DNA from: Planococcus halotolerans
GTDB lineage: Bacteria; Bacillota; Bacilli; Bacillales_A; Planococcaceae
Length of the DNA: 64,000 bases
Assembly: GCF_003289955.1 (NCBI RefSeq)
Contig: NZ_QLZR01000009.1
Location: forward strand, 1-64,000
Reading direction: 5' to 3'
Of this stretch, positions 19,985-32,442 are shown piece by piece. Within the stretch, counting starts at the first letter, position 1, and each line of letters opens with the position of its first letter. The notes beneath the pieces were generated by a model. That model saw only the letters and a list, made by a program, of their open reading frames with translations. It had not been told where the DNA came from and ran no database searches. The translations under genes and the position numbers were made by a program.

Positions 19985-20057
19985 GTCTTTTCGATATCAT
20001 ACACCATTTCGTAGAAATCGCAAAGACCTATAATCGTTTTATTGAGGGGTGAATAAG

Positions 20058-23000
20058 TTGGTAGGTCAACTAGTTCAGTACGGTCAACATCGTCAACGCA
20101 GAAGTTTTTCGAGAATCAGTGAAGTGCTGGATCTTCCGAACCTGATTGAAATCCAATCATCATCTTATGAGTGGTTCCTTGAAGAAGGGCTGCGCGAAAT
20201 GTTCCGCGATATTTCGCCGATTGAGGATTTCACAGGAAATCTGTCGCTCGAGTTTGTTGATTACAGTCTTGCAGAACCGAAGTATCCAGTAGACGAGTCA
20301 AAAGAACGGGATGTTACTTACGCAGCTCCACTGCGCGTTAAAGTGCGTCTGCACAACAAAGAAACGGATGAAGTGAAAGAGCAGGACGTTTTCATGGGAG
20401 ATTTCCCATTGATGACAGAAACCGGCACTTTCGTAATCAACGGCGCTGAACGCGTCATCGTTTCCCAGCTTGTACGTTCACCAAGTGTTTATTTCCATGA
20501 CAAGACAGACAAAAACGGTAAAAAAGGATTTGGCGCAACTGTCATTCCTAACCGCGGAGCTTGGCTTGAATATGAAACAGATGCAAAAGATGTTGTGTAT
20601 GTCAGAATCGACCGCACACGCAAACTTCCTGTCACCGTCCTTTTGAGAGCCCTTGGATTCGGTTCCGATCAGGAAATCATCGATTTGTTAGGTGATAACG
20701 AATACTTGCGCAACACGCTTGAAAAAGATAATACAGAAAGCACTGAAAAAGCGCTTCTGGAAATTTACGAGCGTCTGCGCCCGGGTGAGCCGCCGACAGT
20801 CGAAAGTGCAAAGAGCTTATTGTATTCACGCTTCTTTGACCCAAAACGCTATGATCTGGCCAATGTAGGCCGTTATAAAATGAATAAGAAGCTTCATATC
20901 AAAAACCGCCTTTTCAATCAAACTATTGCTGAAACATTAGTTGATCCTGAAACAGGTGAGATTCTGGTGGAAGCCGGTACAGTTATCGATCGCCGCGTCC
21001 TTGATAAAATCATGCCGAATCTTGAAAGTGGTGTGGGCTTCCACACTGTCACTCAAGTAGGTGGAGTTTTAGAAGGCGACGTGACATTGCAGGCTGTTAA
21101 AATTTTCGCTCCGAATGATGAAGAGCAAAAAGAAATCACTGTGATAAGCAATGCTTATATAGAAGATAAGATTAAGCATGTAACTCCTGCAGATATCATT
21201 TCTTCCATCAGTTACTTCTTTAACCTTTTATACGGAGTTGGAAACACAGATGATATCGATCACCTTGGTAACCGCCGTCTCCGTTCAGTTGGAGAGCTTT
21301 TGCAAAACCAGTTCCGCATCGGTTTGTCCCGTATGGAACGCGTTGTGCGTGAGCGTATGTCCATCAACGACACACAGGCGATTGTGCCTCAGCAATTGAT
21401 CAATATCCGTCCGGTTATTGCATCAATCAAAGAGTTCTTCGGCAGTTCTCAATTATCACAGTTTATGGACCAAACGAATCCACTTGCTGAATTGACGCAC
21501 AAACGCCGTCTGTCAGCGCTTGGGCCTGGTGGTTTAACACGTGAACGTGCCGGTTTTGAAGTGCGTGACGTTCATTACTCGCATTATGGCCGCATGTGTC
21601 CGATTGAAACTCCTGAGGGACCGAACATCGGTTTGATCAATACACTTTCTACATTCGCGAAAGTGAATAAATTCGGATTTATTGAAACACCTTATCGCCG
21701 CGTTGATCCTGAAACAGGTCTTGTGACAGGTCAAATCGATTATCTGACAGCTGATGAAGAAGATAATTACGTAGTGGCTCAGGCGAATTCAGTCTTGAAT
21801 CCGGATGGTTCATTTGTTGAAGAAGAAGTAGTGGCCCGTTTCCGCGGTGAAAACACGCTTTATAAACGCAACAGCGTCGATTACATGGATGTTTCGCCGA
21901 AACAGGTCGTTTCAGTAGCGACAGCTTGTATCCCGTTCCTTGAAAACGATGACTCCAACCGTGCCCTTATGGGTGCGAACATGCAGCGTCAGGCTGTTCC
22001 GTTGTTAAACCCGGAAGCGCCTTTCGTAGGTACCGGGATGGAGCACCTTGCAGCCAGAGATTCAGGTGCAGCAGTCATTTCCAAAAATGATGGAATCGTC
22101 GAGTACGTGGAAGCGAAAGAAATCCGCGTGCGCCGTATCGAAGAAGTTGACGGCAATGAAGTCAAAGGTGATGTAGACACTTATCGTTTGCAGAAATTTA
22201 TCCGTTCAAACCAAGGTACAAGCTATAACCAGCGTCCGATCGTCAAAGTCGGAGACCGCGTTTCAAAACGTGATATCCTGGCTGATGGACCTTCTATGGA
22301 ACGCGGGGAAATGGCATTGGGCCGTAACGTCCTTGTCGCATTTATGACATGGGACGGCTTTAACTACGAGGATGCGATCATCATGAGTGAGCGCCTTGTT
22401 AAAGATGATGTTTATACTTCTGTTCATATTGAAGAATATGAATCAGATTCCCGAGATACGAAATTAGGACCGGAAGAAATTACACGTGATATTCCAAACG
22501 TCGGTGAAGATGCACTTCGCAATCTTGATGACCGCGGAATTATCCGGGTAGGGGCAGAAGTAAAAGATGGCGATATCCTTGTCGGTAAAGTAACACCTAA
22601 AGGTGTAACTGAATTGACTGCGGAAGAGCGCTTGCTTCATGCCATTTTCGGTGAAAAAGCACGTGAAGTCCGTGATACATCACTACGGGTGCCGCATGGC
22701 GCCGGCGGTATTGTACTGGATGTTAAGATCTTTAACCGCGAAGACGGCGATGAATTGCCGCCAGGCGTTAACCAATTGGTTCGTGCTTACATCGTACAGA
22801 AACGTAAAATTTCTGTCGGTGATAAAATGGCCGGCCGTCACGGTAACAAAGGTGTTATCTCCCGGATTCTTCCGGAAGAAGATATGCCGTTCATGCCGGA
22901 CGGGACTCCTGTCGATATCATGTTAAACCCGCTTGGCGTTCCTTCCCGTATGAATATCGGGCAAGTTCTGGAACTGCATTTGGGAATGGCTTCCCGTTCA

Positions 23001-23612
23001 CTTGGAATTCATATGGCTTCATCTGTATTTGATGGAGCGAATGAAGAAGATGTTCTGGAAACGATGGAAGAATCGGGTATGCCGCGTGACGGAAAAACCA
23101 TCCTTTATGATGGCCGTTCCGGTGAAGCTTTCGATAACCGTGTATCTGTCGGAATCATGTACATGATCAAACTGGCGCACATGGTTGACGATAAACTTCA
23201 CGCCCGTTCTACTGGACCGTATTCACTCGTTACCCAGCAGCCGCTTGGTGGTAAAGCACAATTCGGCGGGCAGCGTTTCGGTGAGATGGAAGTTTGGGCA
23301 CTTGAAGCATACGGTGCCGCTCATACACTGCAGGAAATCCTGACGGTCAAGTCGGATGATGTAGTCGGACGTGTGAAAACGTATGAAGCAATTGTTAAAG
23401 GTGAAAGTGTTCCGGAGCCTAGCGTGCCGGAATCATTCAAAGTTTTGATAAAAGAACTTCAAAGTCTTGGTATGGATGTTAAAATGCTGACAATCGACGA
23501 TGAGGAAATCGAATTGCGCGATTTGGATGAAGAAGAAGATCTTCAGCCAGCGGATTCACTTAATATCCTGCCGATTGCAGATCAGGAAACACCGATTGGA
23601 ACAGTTGATTGA
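20058..23612 (+). CDS. rpoB: DNA-directed RNA polymerase subunit beta
   Basis: The catalytic beta subunit, 1184 residues. The rifampicin region is visible ([23 protein letters not shown], around residues 460-485, quoted in part as [14 protein letters not shown]), as is [13 protein letters not shown] near residue 925. The TTG at 20058 is chosen over the GTG at 20049 because family members start (M)xGQLVQYGxHRQRR and GAGGGGTGA is then well spaced. It is followed by rpoC after a ~105-base gap holding a hairpin. Confidence 0.97.
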   Translation: MVGQLVQYGQHRQRRSFSRISEVLDLPNLIEIQSSSYEWFLEEGLREMFRDISPIEDFTGNLSLEFVDYSLAEPKYPVDESKERDVTYAAPLRVKVRLHNKETDEVKEQDVFMGDFPLMTETGTFVINGAERVIVSQLVRSPSVYFHDKTDKNGKKGFGATVIPNRGAWLEYETDAKDVVYVRIDRTRKLPVTVLLRALGFGSDQEIIDLLGDNEYLRNTLEKDNTESTEKALLEIYERLRPGEPPTVESAKSLLYSRFFDPKRYDLANVGRYKMNKKLHIKNRLFNQTIAETLVDPETGEILVEAGTVIDRRVLDKIMPNLESGVGFHTVTQVGGVLEGDVTLQAVKIFAPNDEEQKEITVISNAYIEDKIKHVTPADIISSISYFFNLLYGVGNTDDIDHLGNRRLRSVGELLQNQFRIGLSRMERVVRERMSINDTQAIVPQQLINIRPVIASIKEFFGSSQLSQFMDQTNPLAELTHKRRLSALGPGGLTRERAGFEVRDVHYSHYGRMCPIETPEGPNIGLINTLSTFAKVNKFGFIETPYRRVDPETGLVTGQIDYLTADEEDNYVVAQANSVLNPDGSFVEEEVVARFRGENTLYKRNSVDYMDVSPKQVVSVATACIPFLENDDSNRALMGANMQRQAVPLLNPEAPFVGTGMEHLAARDSGAAVISKNDGIVEYVEAKEIRVRRIEEVDGNEVKGDVDTYRLQKFIRSNQGTSYNQRPIVKVGDRVSKRDILADGPSMERGEMALGRNVLVAFMTWDGFNYEDAIIMSERLVKDDVYTSVHIEEYESDSRDTKLGPEEITRDIPNVGEDALRNLDDRGIIRVGAEVKDGDILVGKVTPKGVTELTAEERLLHAIFGEKAREVRDTSLRVPHGAGGIVLDVKIFNREDGDELPPGVNQLVRAYIVQKRKISVGDKMAGRHGNKGVISRILPEEDMPFMPDGTPVDIMLNPLGVPSRMNIGQVLELHLGMASRSLGIHMASSVFDGANEEDVLETMEESGMPRDGKTILYDGRSGEAFDNRVSVGIMYMIKLAHMVDDKLHARSTGPYSLVTQQPLGGKAQFGGQRFGEMEVWALEAYGAAHTLQEILTVKSDDVVGRVKTYEAIVKGESVPEPSVPESFKVLIKELQSLGMDVKMLTIDDEEIELRDLDEEEDLQPADSLNILPIADQETPIGTVD

Positions 23613-23621
23613 TAATTAATT

Positions 23622-23653
23622 GGAAAGGGGCAGTCACAAACTGCCCAGTTTCC
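23622..23653 (+). other. Intra-operon hairpin between rpoB and rpoC
   Basis: GGAAA plus GGGCAGT pairs with ACTGCCC plus TTTCC, with small bulges and a 5-base loop. No T-run follows, so it is more likely a processing or stability element than a terminator. Confidence 0.6.
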
Positions 23654-23717
23654 ATTCACTTGGTCATAAACGAGGAAGAGCCGCGTAGAAACTCGAGACA
23701 AAAGGGAGGTAGGCTCC

Positions 23718-26700
23718 TTGATAGATGTTAATAATTTTGAGTATATGAAAATCGGATTGGCGTCACCCGATAAAATTCGCTCATGGTCTTATGGAGAAGT
23801 CAAAAAGCCAGAAACAATTAACTACCGTACATTAAAACCGGAAAAAGACGGTTTGTTCTGTGAACGTATTTTCGGTCCTACAAAAGACTGGGAATGCCAT
23901 TGCGGAAAATACAAACGCGTTCGTTATAAAGGTGTTGTCTGTGATCGTTGTGGCGTAGAAGTCACACGTTCAAAAGTTCGCCGTGAACGCATGGGGCACA
24001 TCGAATTAGCTGCGCCAGTTTCACATATTTGGTATTTCAAAGGCATTCCAAGCCGCATGGGACTTATCCTTGATATGTCACCGCGTTCATTGGAAGAAGT
24101 TATTTACTTCGCTTCATATGTTGTTATCGACCCTGCGGATACACCGCTTGAAAAGAAACAATTACTGTCTGAAAAAGAATACCGCGCTTACCGTGACAAA
24201 TTCGGTAAGAAATTCCAGGCTGCAATGGGAGCCGAAGCGATCAAACGACTTCTTCAGGAAATCGATCTTGAGCGCGAAACGGATTCATTGAAAGAAGAAT
24301 TGAAAACAGCTCAAGGACAGCGCCGCACACGTGCGATAAAGCGCCTCGAAGTTGTGGAATCCTTCCGTAATTCGGGCAATAACCCGGATTGGATGATTCT
24401 TGATGTTCTGCCTGTAATTCCACCGGAGCTTCGTCCGATGGTTCAATTGGACGGCGGCCGTTTCGCTACTTCTGATTTGAACGATCTTTACCGTCGTGTA
24501 ATCAACCGGAACAACCGTTTGAAACGCCTGTTGGATTTGGGCGCGCCAAGCATCATTGTTCAAAACGAGAAACGCATGCTGCAGGAAGCTGTAGATGCGC
24601 TGATTGATAATGGCCGACGCGGCCGTCCTGTTACAGGGCCGGGTAACCGTCCATTGAAATCTCTTTCTCATATGCTTAAAGGGAAACAAGGACGCTTCCG
24701 TCAAAACCTTCTTGGTAAACGTGTCGATTATTCAGGCCGTTCCGTTATTGTTGTCGGACCGAACTTGAAAATGTATCAATGTGGTTTACCGAAAGGGATG
24801 GCGATCGAGTTGTTCAAGCCTTTCGTTATGAAAGAGCTTGTTGAACGCGGACTTGCCCATAATATTAAGAGCGCGAAACGCAAAATCGAACGTCTTCATT
24901 CTGAAGTTTGGGATGTACTGGAAGATGTCATCAAGGAGCATCCGGTTCTTTTGAACCGAGCACCGACACTTCACAGACTCGGTATCCAGGCTTTCGAACC
25001 GACATTGGTCGAAGGTAAGGCAATTCGCCTTCACCCATTGGTATGTACAGCATACAACGCCGATTTTGATGGTGACCAAATGGCTGTTCACGTTCCGCTT
25101 TCATCTGAAGCACAGGCAGAAGCAAGATTATTGATGCTTGCCGCTCAGAACATTTTGAACCCGAAAGACGGAAAACCAGTTGTTACTCCTTCACAGGATA
25201 TGGTTTTGGGTAACTATTACCTTACGTTGGAGCGCAAAGGCGCAACTGGCGAAGGGGCTACGTTCTCTGGACCTGAAGAAGTGTTAGTTGCTTATCAGAC
25301 TGGGCATGTTCATTTGCATACTCGTATCGCAATCCAGGCCGGTTCTGTAAACAACCCGACTTTTACGGCTGAACAAAACAAGATGTTGTTGCTGACGACT
25401 GTCGGTAAGATCATTTTCAATGAAATTCTGCCGAAATCGTTCCCGTATATTAACGAACCGACAGATTATAATCTGCAAGTTGAAACGCCATCGAAATATT
25501 TTGTCCCTACAACGACAGATGTTCGTAAGCACATCGAAGAGGCTGAACTTGTAACACCATTCAAGAAAAAAATTCTTGGTGAAATCATTGCTGAAGTGTT
25601 CAAACGTTTCCATATCACGGAAACTTCAAGAATGCTTGACCGCATGAAGAGCCTTGGATTCAAGTATTCCACTCAAGCTGGTATTACGGTTGGTATTTCC
25701 GATATCGTCGTTCTTCCGGACAAAGGTGAAATTCTTGTAGAAGCCCAGGATAATGTGGATAAAGTCATGAAACAATTCCGCCGTGGTTTGATTACTGAAG
25801 AGGAACGCTATGCACGCGTCATTTCTTTCTGGAGCAGCGCAAAAGATGTTATCCAGGAAAAATTGATGGCTTCCCTCGATAATATGAACCCGATCTTTAT
25901 GATGAGTGACTCCGGTGCCCGTGGTAACGCATCCAACTTTACCCAATTAGCTGGTATGCGCGGACTCATGGCCAACCCGGCAGGACGCATCATTGAACTA
26001 CCGATCAAATCTTCATTCCGTGAAGGTTTAACGGTATTGGAATACTTCATCTCAACTCACGGTGCGCGTAAAGGTCTTGCCGATACAGCACTTAAAACTG
26101 CCGATTCAGGTTACTTGACCCGTCGTCTCGTAGACGTTGCACAAGATGCAATTGTCCGCGAAAATGACTGTGGAACTGACCGCGGCTTGTTGGTTGGAGC
26201 GTTGATGGAAGGTACGGAAGTAATCGAAGAGTTGGATGAGCGTATCGTTGGACGACACGCTAAGAAAACAATTCGCCATCCTGAAACAAAAGAAGTAATT
26301 GTTGCAAAAGATGAATTGATTACACAGGACTTGACTCGCCTGATTGTTGAAGCTGGCATCAAAGAAGTGACAATCCGTTCAGCATTTACTTGTAACACGA
26401 AACACGGCGTCTGCAAAAAATGTTACGGTACGAACCTTGCGACTGGAGACGAAGTTGAAGTGGGCGAAGCAGTTGGTATTATTGCCGCTCAGTCAATCGG
26501 GGAACCAGGAACGCAGCTTACGATGCGTACATTCCACACAGGCGGTGTAGCAGGAGACGATATCACACAAGGTCTTCCGCGTATCCAGGAAATTTTCGAA
26601 TCAAGAAATCCGAAAGGCCAGGCAGTGATTTCTGAAATTACAGGTACGGTTACTGAAGTTGATGAAATCCGCGAAGGCCAAAAAGAAATCACGATTCAAG

Positions 26701-27323
26701 GTGACGTGGAAACCCGTAAATACCTTGCTCCTTATAATGCGCGACTTAAAGTGCAGGCGGATGATGTAATCGTTCGCGGACAGGTACTAACTGACGGTTC
26801 GATTGATCCGAAACAATTATTGCAAGTTAAAGATGTTCAAGCTGTTCAAGTGTATCTATTGAAGGAAGTTCAAAAAGTTTACCGTATGCAGGGTGTAGAA
26901 ATCGGTGACAAACACGTGGAAGTCATGGTTCGCCAGATGTTCCGTAAAGTCCGTGTCATTGAAGCCGGTGATACAGAATTGCTGCCAGGTTCACTTTTGG
27001 ATATCCACCAATTCACAGAAGCGAATGTGAAAGCTGTTCTTGAAGGAAACCTTCCGGCAACAAGCCGCCCGGTTATCCTCGGGATCACTAAAGCTTCACT
27101 TGAAACAGAATCATTCCTTTCAGCTGCATCGTTCCAGGAAACAACGCGCGTCTTAACAGATGCTGCAATTAAAGGGAAACGTGATGAATTACTCGGCTTG
27201 AAAGAAAATGTCATCATTGGTAAACTCGTTCCGGCTGGTACTGGAATGCAGCGTTACCGCCAGATTAAAATTGCTCAAAGCGAAAAAGCGCCTGCGGAAG
27301 AAATCGTCAGTTCTGAATCGTAA
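23718..27323 (+). CDS. rpoC: DNA-directed RNA polymerase subunit beta'
   Basis: The beta' subunit, 1201 residues, starting at TTG 23718 ([19 protein letters not shown]) with AAGGGAGG upstream. The zinc-binding [20 protein letters not shown] is at ~60-80, the clamp helices follow, and the absolutely conserved catalytic [12 protein letters not shown] is at about 448-459. The C-terminal zinc site [13 protein letters not shown] is also present. A terminator follows, so rpoBC is a unit separate from rpsL. Confidence 0.97.
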   Translation: MIDVNNFEYMKIGLASPDKIRSWSYGEVKKPETINYRTLKPEKDGLFCERIFGPTKDWECHCGKYKRVRYKGVVCDRCGVEVTRSKVRRERMGHIELAAPVSHIWYFKGIPSRMGLILDMSPRSLEEVIYFASYVVIDPADTPLEKKQLLSEKEYRAYRDKFGKKFQAAMGAEAIKRLLQEIDLERETDSLKEELKTAQGQRRTRAIKRLEVVESFRNSGNNPDWMILDVLPVIPPELRPMVQLDGGRFATSDLNDLYRRVINRNNRLKRLLDLGAPSIIVQNEKRMLQEAVDALIDNGRRGRPVTGPGNRPLKSLSHMLKGKQGRFRQNLLGKRVDYSGRSVIVVGPNLKMYQCGLPKGMAIELFKPFVMKELVERGLAHNIKSAKRKIERLHSEVWDVLEDVIKEHPVLLNRAPTLHRLGIQAFEPTLVEGKAIRLHPLVCTAYNADFDGDQMAVHVPLSSEAQAEARLLMLAAQNILNPKDGKPVVTPSQDMVLGNYYLTLERKGATGEGATFSGPEEVLVAYQTGHVHLHTRIAIQAGSVNNPTFTAEQNKMLLLTTVGKIIFNEILPKSFPYINEPTDYNLQVETPSKYFVPTTTDVRKHIEEAELVTPFKKKILGEIIAEVFKRFHITETSRMLDRMKSLGFKYSTQAGITVGISDIVVLPDKGEILVEAQDNVDKVMKQFRRGLITEEERYARVISFWSSAKDVIQEKLMASLDNMNPIFMMSDSGARGNASNFTQLAGMRGLMANPAGRIIELPIKSSFREGLTVLEYFISTHGARKGLADTALKTADSGYLTRRLVDVAQDAIVRENDCGTDRGLLVGALMEGTEVIEELDERIVGRHAKKTIRHPETKEVIVAKDELITQDLTRLIVEAGIKEVTIRSAFTCNTKHGVCKKCYGTNLATGDEVEVGEAVGIIAAQSIGEPGTQLTMRTFHTGGVAGDDITQGLPRIQEIFESRNPKGQAVISEITGTVTEVDEIREGQKEITIQGDVETRKYLAPYNARLKVQADDVIVRGQVLTDGSIDPKQLLQVKDVQAVQVYLLKEVQKVYRMQGVEIGDKHVEVMVRQMFRKVRVIEAGDTELLPGSLLDIHQFTEANVKAVLEGNLPATSRPVILGITKASLETESFLSAASFQETTRVLTDAAIKGKRDELLGLKENVIIGKLVPAGTGMQRYRQIKIAQSEKAPAEEIVSSES

Positions 27324-27341
27324 TTGAAGCAAACAGATTTC

Positions 27342-27376
27342 GGGGAGTTTTAAATGACTCCCCGGGATTTTTTATG
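27342..27376 (+). terminator. Terminator of rpoBC
   Basis: GGGGAGT pairs with ACTCCCC around an 8-base loop, followed by GGGATTTTTT, about 20 bases after the rpoC stop. Confidence 0.85.
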
Positions 27377-27383
27377 AATTTAG

Positions 27384-27412
27384 TTGACATGAAATTCATA
27401 GGGTGATATTAT
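27384..27412 (+). promoter_or_regulatory. Promoter of the rpsL (str) operon
   Basis: TTGACA at 27384-27389 and TATTAT at 27407-27412 with 17-base spacing and an extended -10 TG at 27404. It would give a leader of about 360 bases before rpsL. That leader contains the rplGB relic. Confidence 0.85.
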
Positions 27413-27451
27413 GTTGAAGGTTGATGGTTAGCGATCTTTCATTTTATTGGT

Positions 27452-27690
27452 ATGAAAATACCTTGAAAAGTGAAAAAAAACGCGAATTATCTTCGGTACT
27501 AAGCAACAGTAATAGCGTTTAAAGTGGCATTGTCCAAGAATATATAAGTGAAACGATTGGATGACCCATCAGATCGTCCGGACATCAATGATAAGGTCAG
27601 GTCAAACGGATTCACCCAAGATCAAAGCTTGGCTAAGCAGGAAGTTATCCTCTGCAGCTGCTGAAGCAATTACTGGATACCAGTTTTTGT
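27452..27690 (+). pseudogene. Decayed rplGB (YbxF, L7Ae-family RNA-binding protein) relic
   Basis: In B. subtilis rplGB (ybxF) lies between rpoC and rpsL; here no intact gene is present. Conceptual translation across frames still shows the family pattern. Frame 27459-27506 reads YLEK*KKTRIIFGTKQ, matching the conserved ..KSIIIGTKQT segment. After a one-base loss, 27509-27523 reads VIAFK, then after another one-base loss 27126+400 onward (27526-27560) reads GIVQEYISETIG, in the place of VKALKRGxVKEVxVAxDAD. Near the end (27648-27683) SSAAAEAITG resembles the terminal GAAAVAI. A stop codon and at least two frameshifts make it non-coding. The relic now serves as the rpsL 5' UTR. Confidence 0.7.
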
Positions 27691-27780
27691 GTAGAAAACA
27701 CAAAGACTTTGTTTTTTACCCAAAAATGAACCACCTGGATATGTGGTATTAGAACACCTTTTGAGAGGAGGAAAAAATCG

Positions 27781-28200
27781 ATGCCTACAATTAACCAATT
27801 AGTTAACAAGCCTCGTAAACCAAAAAGCTCTAAATCAGACTCACCAGCGTTGAACAAAGGGTATAACAGCTTTAAAAAGTCTCAGACTGACGTAAGCTCA
27901 CCTCAGAAACGTGGAGTTTGTACTCGTGTTGGTACAATGACACCGAAAAAACCTAACTCCGCATTACGTAAATATGCGCGTGTACGGTTAACAAACCAAA
28001 TCGAGGTCAATGCATACATCCCTGGAGAAGGCCACAACCTTCAAGAGCACAGTGTAGTTCTTCTTCGCGGCGGACGCGTAAAAGATTTACCTGGTGTGCG
28101 TTACCATATCGTACGTGGAGCACTTGATACTGCTGGAGTAAGCGGCCGTATGCAAGGACGTTCTAAATACGGAACTAAACGCCCTAAAGAAAAAAAATAA
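27781..28200 (+). CDS. rpsL: 30S ribosomal protein S12
   Basis: S12 lies at the decoding centre and is the streptomycin-resistance locus. The 139 residues include the conserved [19 protein letters not shown] and the [10 protein letters not shown] segment; the Lys in KPNSAL is the usual resistance position and is wild type. The ATG has GAGAGGAGG upstream. It is the first intact gene of the str operon. Confidence 0.97.
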   Translation: MPTINQLVNKPRKPKSSKSDSPALNKGYNSFKKSQTDVSSPQKRGVCTRVGTMTPKKPNSALRKYARVRLTNQIEVNAYIPGEGHNLQEHSVVLLRGGRVKDLPGVRYHIVRGALDTAGVSGRMQGRSKYGTKRPKEKK

Positions 28201-28220
28201 TCAATTAAATTAACGAATAA

Positions 28221-28715
<495 letters not shown>

Positions 28716-28766
28716 TTTCTTAAGAGATTTAAAAATCTTAATCCGAGATGGAAGGAGAAGAATAAC

Positions 28767-30845
28767 ATGCCTAGAGAGTTCTCCTTAGACAAAACACGTA
28801 ATATCGGAATCATGGCACACATCGATGCCGGTAAAACGACTACTACGGAGCGTATTTTATATTACACTGGCCGAATCCATAAAATCGGCGAAACGCATGA
28901 AGGTGCTTCTCAAATGGACTGGATGGAGCAAGAGCAAGAGCGTGGAATCACGATCACTTCTGCTGCAACAACAGCTTCATGGAAAGAGCACCGCGTCAAC
29001 ATCATTGATACTCCTGGACACGTAGACTTCACTGTTGAAGTTGAACGTTCACTTCGCGTACTTGATGGTGCTGTTACAGTACTTGATGCTCAATCTGGTG
29101 TTGAGCCTCAAACTGAAACTGTTTGGCGTCAAGCTACAACATATGGTGTACCACGTGTTGTATTCGTCAACAAAATGGATAAAATCGGTGCGGATTTCCT
29201 TTATTCTGTAAACACTCTTCATGAGCGTCTGCAGGCTAATGCACATCCGATCCAATTGCCGATTGGTGCAGAAGACGAATTTTCAGGGATCATTGATCTT
29301 GTTGAAATGAACGCTCGTTTCTACGCTAACGACCTTGGAACTGAAATCACTGAAGGGGACATTCCGGAAGAGTATAAAGAACTTGCTGAAGAATGGCACA
29401 CTAAATTAGTGGAAGCTGTTGCTGAGCTTGACGAAAACTTGATGGAAAAATACCTTGGCGGTGAAGAACTTACAGTAGACGAACTTAAAAAGGCGATCCG
29501 TAAAGGAACGTTGGATGTTGAGTTCTATCCTGTAGTTTGTGGTACTGCATTCAAAAACAAAGGTGTTCAATTGATGCTTGATGCAGTAATTGATTACCTG
29601 CCATCACCACTTGATGTACCTCCAATGACTGGTGTTCTTCCGGATTCTGATGAAGAAGTATTGCGTAAGCCAGACGAAAACGAGCCGTTCTCGGCATTGG
29701 CGTTTAAAGTAATGACAGATCCATATGTAGGGAAGCTTACTTTCTTCCGTGTGTATTCTGGAACTCTTAAATCTGGTTCTTACGTACAAAACTCTTCTAA
29801 AGGCAAACGTGAACGCGTAGGACGTATCCTGCAAATGCACGCTAACTCCCGTGAAGAAATAGCTGAAGTATACTGCGGTGATATCGCAGCGGCTATCGGC
29901 CTTAAAGATACATCTACTGGTGATACTTTAAGTGACGAGAAGCAGCAAGTAATTCTTGAGCGTATGGTATTCCCAGAACCGGTTATTTCACTTTCTGTGG
30001 AACCAAAATCAAAAGCGGACCAAGACAAAATGGGTCAAGCCCTTGCTAAATTGCAAGAAGAAGATCCAACTTTCCGTGCACACACTGACCAGGAAACTGG
30101 CCAAACAATCATCGCGGGTATGGGTGAACTTCACCTTGACATCCTGGTTGACCGTATGAGACGCGAATTCAACGTCGAAGCTAATGTAGGGGCGCCTCAG
30201 GTATCTTACCGTGAGACATTCCGTCAGTCTGCTAAAGTTGAAGGTAAGTTCGTACGCCAATCTGGTGGCCGTGGACAATTCGGACACGTTTGGATCGAAT
30301 TCTCACCAAACGAAGAAGGAGCAGGTTTCGAGTTTGAAAATGCTGTCGTTGGTGGTGTTGTTCCACGTGAATACATCCCAGCAGTCGAAGCGGGTCTTCG
30401 CGACTCTCTAGACAACGGTGTTATCGCTGGATATCCTTTGATTGATATTAAAGCTAAATTGTATGATGGTTCTTACCATGATGTTGACTCGAATGAAATG
30501 GCATTTAAAGTTGCAGCTTCAATGGCACTTAAAAATGCTATCTCTAAAGTTAACCCGGTAATCCTTGAGCCTATCATGCGCGTTGAAGTTGTTATCCCTG
30601 AGGAGTACCTTGGAGATATCATGGGTGACATCACGTCACGCCGCGGACGCGTAGAAGGTATGGATGCTCGTGGTAATGCACAAGTTGTCCGTTCAATGGT
30701 TCCACTTGCTGAAATGTTTGGATATGCAACTTCATTGCGTTCTAACACGCAAGGCCGTGGTGTGTTCTCAATGCACTTCGATCACTATGAAGAGCTTCCG
30801 AAATCACTTTCTGAAGACATCATCAAAAAAAATAAAGGTCAATAA
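28767..30845 (+). CDS. fusA: Elongation factor G
   Basis: The translocation GTPase, 692 residues. The N-terminal G domain has [13 protein letters not shown] (~17-29), [11 protein letters not shown] switch I and DTPGHVDF, with NKMD for guanine specificity. Domains II-V follow, including RRGRVEGMD in domain V. It lies in the usual order rpsL-rpsG-fusA-tuf and has AAGGAG upstream. Confidence 0.97.
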   Translation: MPREFSLDKTRNIGIMAHIDAGKTTTTERILYYTGRIHKIGETHEGASQMDWMEQEQERGITITSAATTASWKEHRVNIIDTPGHVDFTVEVERSLRVLDGAVTVLDAQSGVEPQTETVWRQATTYGVPRVVFVNKMDKIGADFLYSVNTLHERLQANAHPIQLPIGAEDEFSGIIDLVEMNARFYANDLGTEITEGDIPEEYKELAEEWHTKLVEAVAELDENLMEKYLGGEELTVDELKKAIRKGTLDVEFYPVVCGTAFKNKGVQLMLDAVIDYLPSPLDVPPMTGVLPDSDEEVLRKPDENEPFSALAFKVMTDPYVGKLTFFRVYSGTLKSGSYVQNSSKGKRERVGRILQMHANSREEIAEVYCGDIAAAIGLKDTSTGDTLSDEKQQVILERMVFPEPVISLSVEPKSKADQDKMGQALAKLQEEDPTFRAHTDQETGQTIIAGMGELHLDILVDRMRREFNVEANVGAPQVSYRETFRQSAKVEGKFVRQSGGRGQFGHVWIEFSPNEEGAGFEFENAVVGGVVPREYIPAVEAGLRDSLDNGVIAGYPLIDIKAKLYDGSYHDVDSNEMAFKVAASMALKNAISKVNPVILEPIMRVEVVIPEEYLGDIMGDITSRRGRVEGMDARGNAQVVRSMVPLAEMFGYATSLRSNTQGRGVFSMHFDHYEELPKSLSEDIIKKNKGQ

Positions 30846-30874
30846 TTGAATTTTGATCTTTAATGAAGTATAAA
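30846..30874 (+). promoter_or_regulatory. Putative tuf promoter
   Basis: TTGAAT (30846-30851) and TATAAA (30869-30874) with 17-base spacing, beginning at the fusA stop codon. It could give tuf extra transcription beyond the str operon readthrough. Confidence 0.6.
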
Positions 30875-30890
30875 TATCTTGTATGCCAGG

Positions 30891-30910
30891 AATGATAGGG
30901 CCCTATCATT
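30891..30910. repeat. 20-bp perfect palindrome before tuf
   Basis: AATGATAGGGCCCTATCATT is a perfect inverted repeat with no spacer, about 50 bases before the tuf start and just downstream of the putative tuf promoter. It may be an operator or, as RNA, a tight hairpin with a small loop. No T-run follows it. Confidence 0.8.
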
Positions 30911-30961
30911 TCGGCACATCAAGTTAACAAATTAACTTAAATTATGAGGAGGACTTTTCTA

Positions 30962-32149
30962 ATGGGTAAAGCTAAATTTGACCGTTCTAAAACACACGCT
31001 AATATTGGTACAATTGGTCACGTTGACCATGGTAAAACAACTTTGACTGCAGCGATCGCTACAGTACTTGCAAAAGCGTCAGGCGGGGAAGCTCGTTCTT
31101 ACGACCAAATCGATAACGCACCAGAAGAAAAAGAACGCGGAATCACAATCAACACTTCTCACGTTGAGTACGAAACTGCTACTCGCCACTACGCGCACGT
31201 TGACTGCCCAGGACACGCTGACTATGTTAAAAACATGATCACTGGTGCTGCACAAATGGACGGCGGGATCTTGGTAGTATCTGCTGCTGACGGCCCAATG
31301 CCACAAACTCGTGAGCACATCCTTCTTTCACGTCAAGTAGGTGTACCTTACCTTGTAGTATTCATGAACAAATGTGACATGGTGGATGACGAAGAACTTC
31401 TTGAACTAGTTGAAATGGAAGTTCGCGATCTTCTATCTGAATATGACTTCCCTGGCGATGACATTCCTGTCATCAAAGGTTCTGCTCTTAAAGCTCTTGA
31501 AGGAGATGCAGAATATGAAGAAAAAATCATGGAATTGATGAACGCAGTTGATGAGTACATCCCAACTCCAACACGTGACACTGACAAACCATTCATGATG
31601 CCAGTTGAGGACGTTTTCTCAATCACTGGCCGTGGTACTGTTGCAACAGGACGTGTTGAGCGTGGACAAATCAAAGTCGGTGACTCTGTAGACATCATCG
31701 GTCTTACTGAAGAGCCGAAACCTACAACAATCACTGGTGTAGAAATGTTCCGTAAATTGCTAGACTACGCTGAAGCTGGCGATAACATTGGTGCACTTCT
31801 TCGCGGGATCTCTCGTGACGACGTACAACGTGGACAAGTATTGGCTAAACCAGGCACAATCACTCCACATACAACTTTCAAAGCTGAAGTTTATGTTCTT
31901 TCAAAAGAAGAGGGTGGACGTCACACTCCATTCTTCACAAACTACCGTCCACAGTTCTACTTCCGTACAACTGATGTAACTGGTGTTTGTAACCTTCCTG
32001 AAGGTGTAGAAATGGTTATGCCTGGCGACAACATCGAAATGAATGTTGAGCTAATCTCTCCAATCGCACTTGAAGAAGGAACTAAGTTCTCTATCCGTGA
32101 GGGTGGACGTACTGTAGGCGCTGGCGTTGTAGCGACTATCCAGAAGTAA
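30962..32149 (+). CDS. tuf: Elongation factor Tu
   Basis: Delivers aminoacyl-tRNA to the ribosome. The 395 residues include [13 protein letters not shown] (~19-31), [24 protein letters not shown] and NKCDM. The ATG at 30962 has GAGGAGG upstream; an in-frame TTG/ATG further upstream is not family-like. It ends at a very strong terminator, which separates the str operon from the ilv-leu block. Confidence 0.97.
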   Translation: MGKAKFDRSKTHANIGTIGHVDHGKTTLTAAIATVLAKASGGEARSYDQIDNAPEEKERGITINTSHVEYETATRHYAHVDCPGHADYVKNMITGAAQMDGGILVVSAADGPMPQTREHILLSRQVGVPYLVVFMNKCDMVDDEELLELVEMEVRDLLSEYDFPGDDIPVIKGSALKALEGDAEYEEKIMELMNAVDEYIPTPTRDTDKPFMMPVEDVFSITGRGTVATGRVERGQIKVGDSVDIIGLTEEPKPTTITGVEMFRKLLDYAEAGDNIGALLRGISRDDVQRGQVLAKPGTITPHTTFKAEVYVLSKEEGGRHTPFFTNYRPQFYFRTTDVTGVCNLPEGVEMVMPGDNIEMNVELISPIALEEGTKFSIREGGRTVGAGVVATIQK

Positions 32150-32173
32150 TAATTGCTGTTAAGCTTAAATATT

Positions 32174-32214
32174 AAAGCCTGTCTCATTCGTATGAATGAG
32201 ACAGGCTTTTTTTA
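32174..32214 (+). terminator. Strong terminator after tuf
   Basis: A perfect 16-bp stem (AAAGCCTGTCTCATTC / GAATGAGACAGGCTTT) with a GTAT loop, followed by TTTTATG. The 330 bases from here to ilvE are AT-rich and hold the cre-like site, a small palindrome and the ilvE promoter. Confidence 0.95.
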
Positions 32215-32393
32215 TGTTTAAAAATTTTACAAATGTATTACCGGTATTCCCATTTGATTTTTATTCCCTTCCTGCCTCTTCCTATAACCTCTCTGAATAT
32301 AAACATCCCCTTAGATTTTTATGAGCCATAAATTCTTTTGAATCACAAAATGCAAAAAAAATTTAAAATGGACCAACCCTGTTCCTGCTTACA

Positions 32394-32408
32394 TTGTAAG
32401 CGGATACA
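32394..32408 (+). promoter_or_regulatory. Candidate cre (CcpA) site upstream of ilvE
   Basis: TTGTAAGCGGATACA matches the degenerate cre consensus WTGNAANCGNWNNCW at every fixed position. It is centred about 77 bases upstream of the predicted ilvE transcription start. In B. subtilis CcpA activates ilv-leu from an upstream cre, so activation rather than repression would fit here. Confidence 0.6.
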
Positions 32409-32442
32409 TTATAATAGAATATTCTAAACATTAAAAAAGTGT

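Noticed and set aside
27561..27752. 63-codon + strand ORF between rpoC and rpsL as a new gene
   Set aside because: Its C-terminal AAAEAI and the upstream out-of-frame matches are better explained as part of a decayed rplGB; it has no ribosome-binding site.
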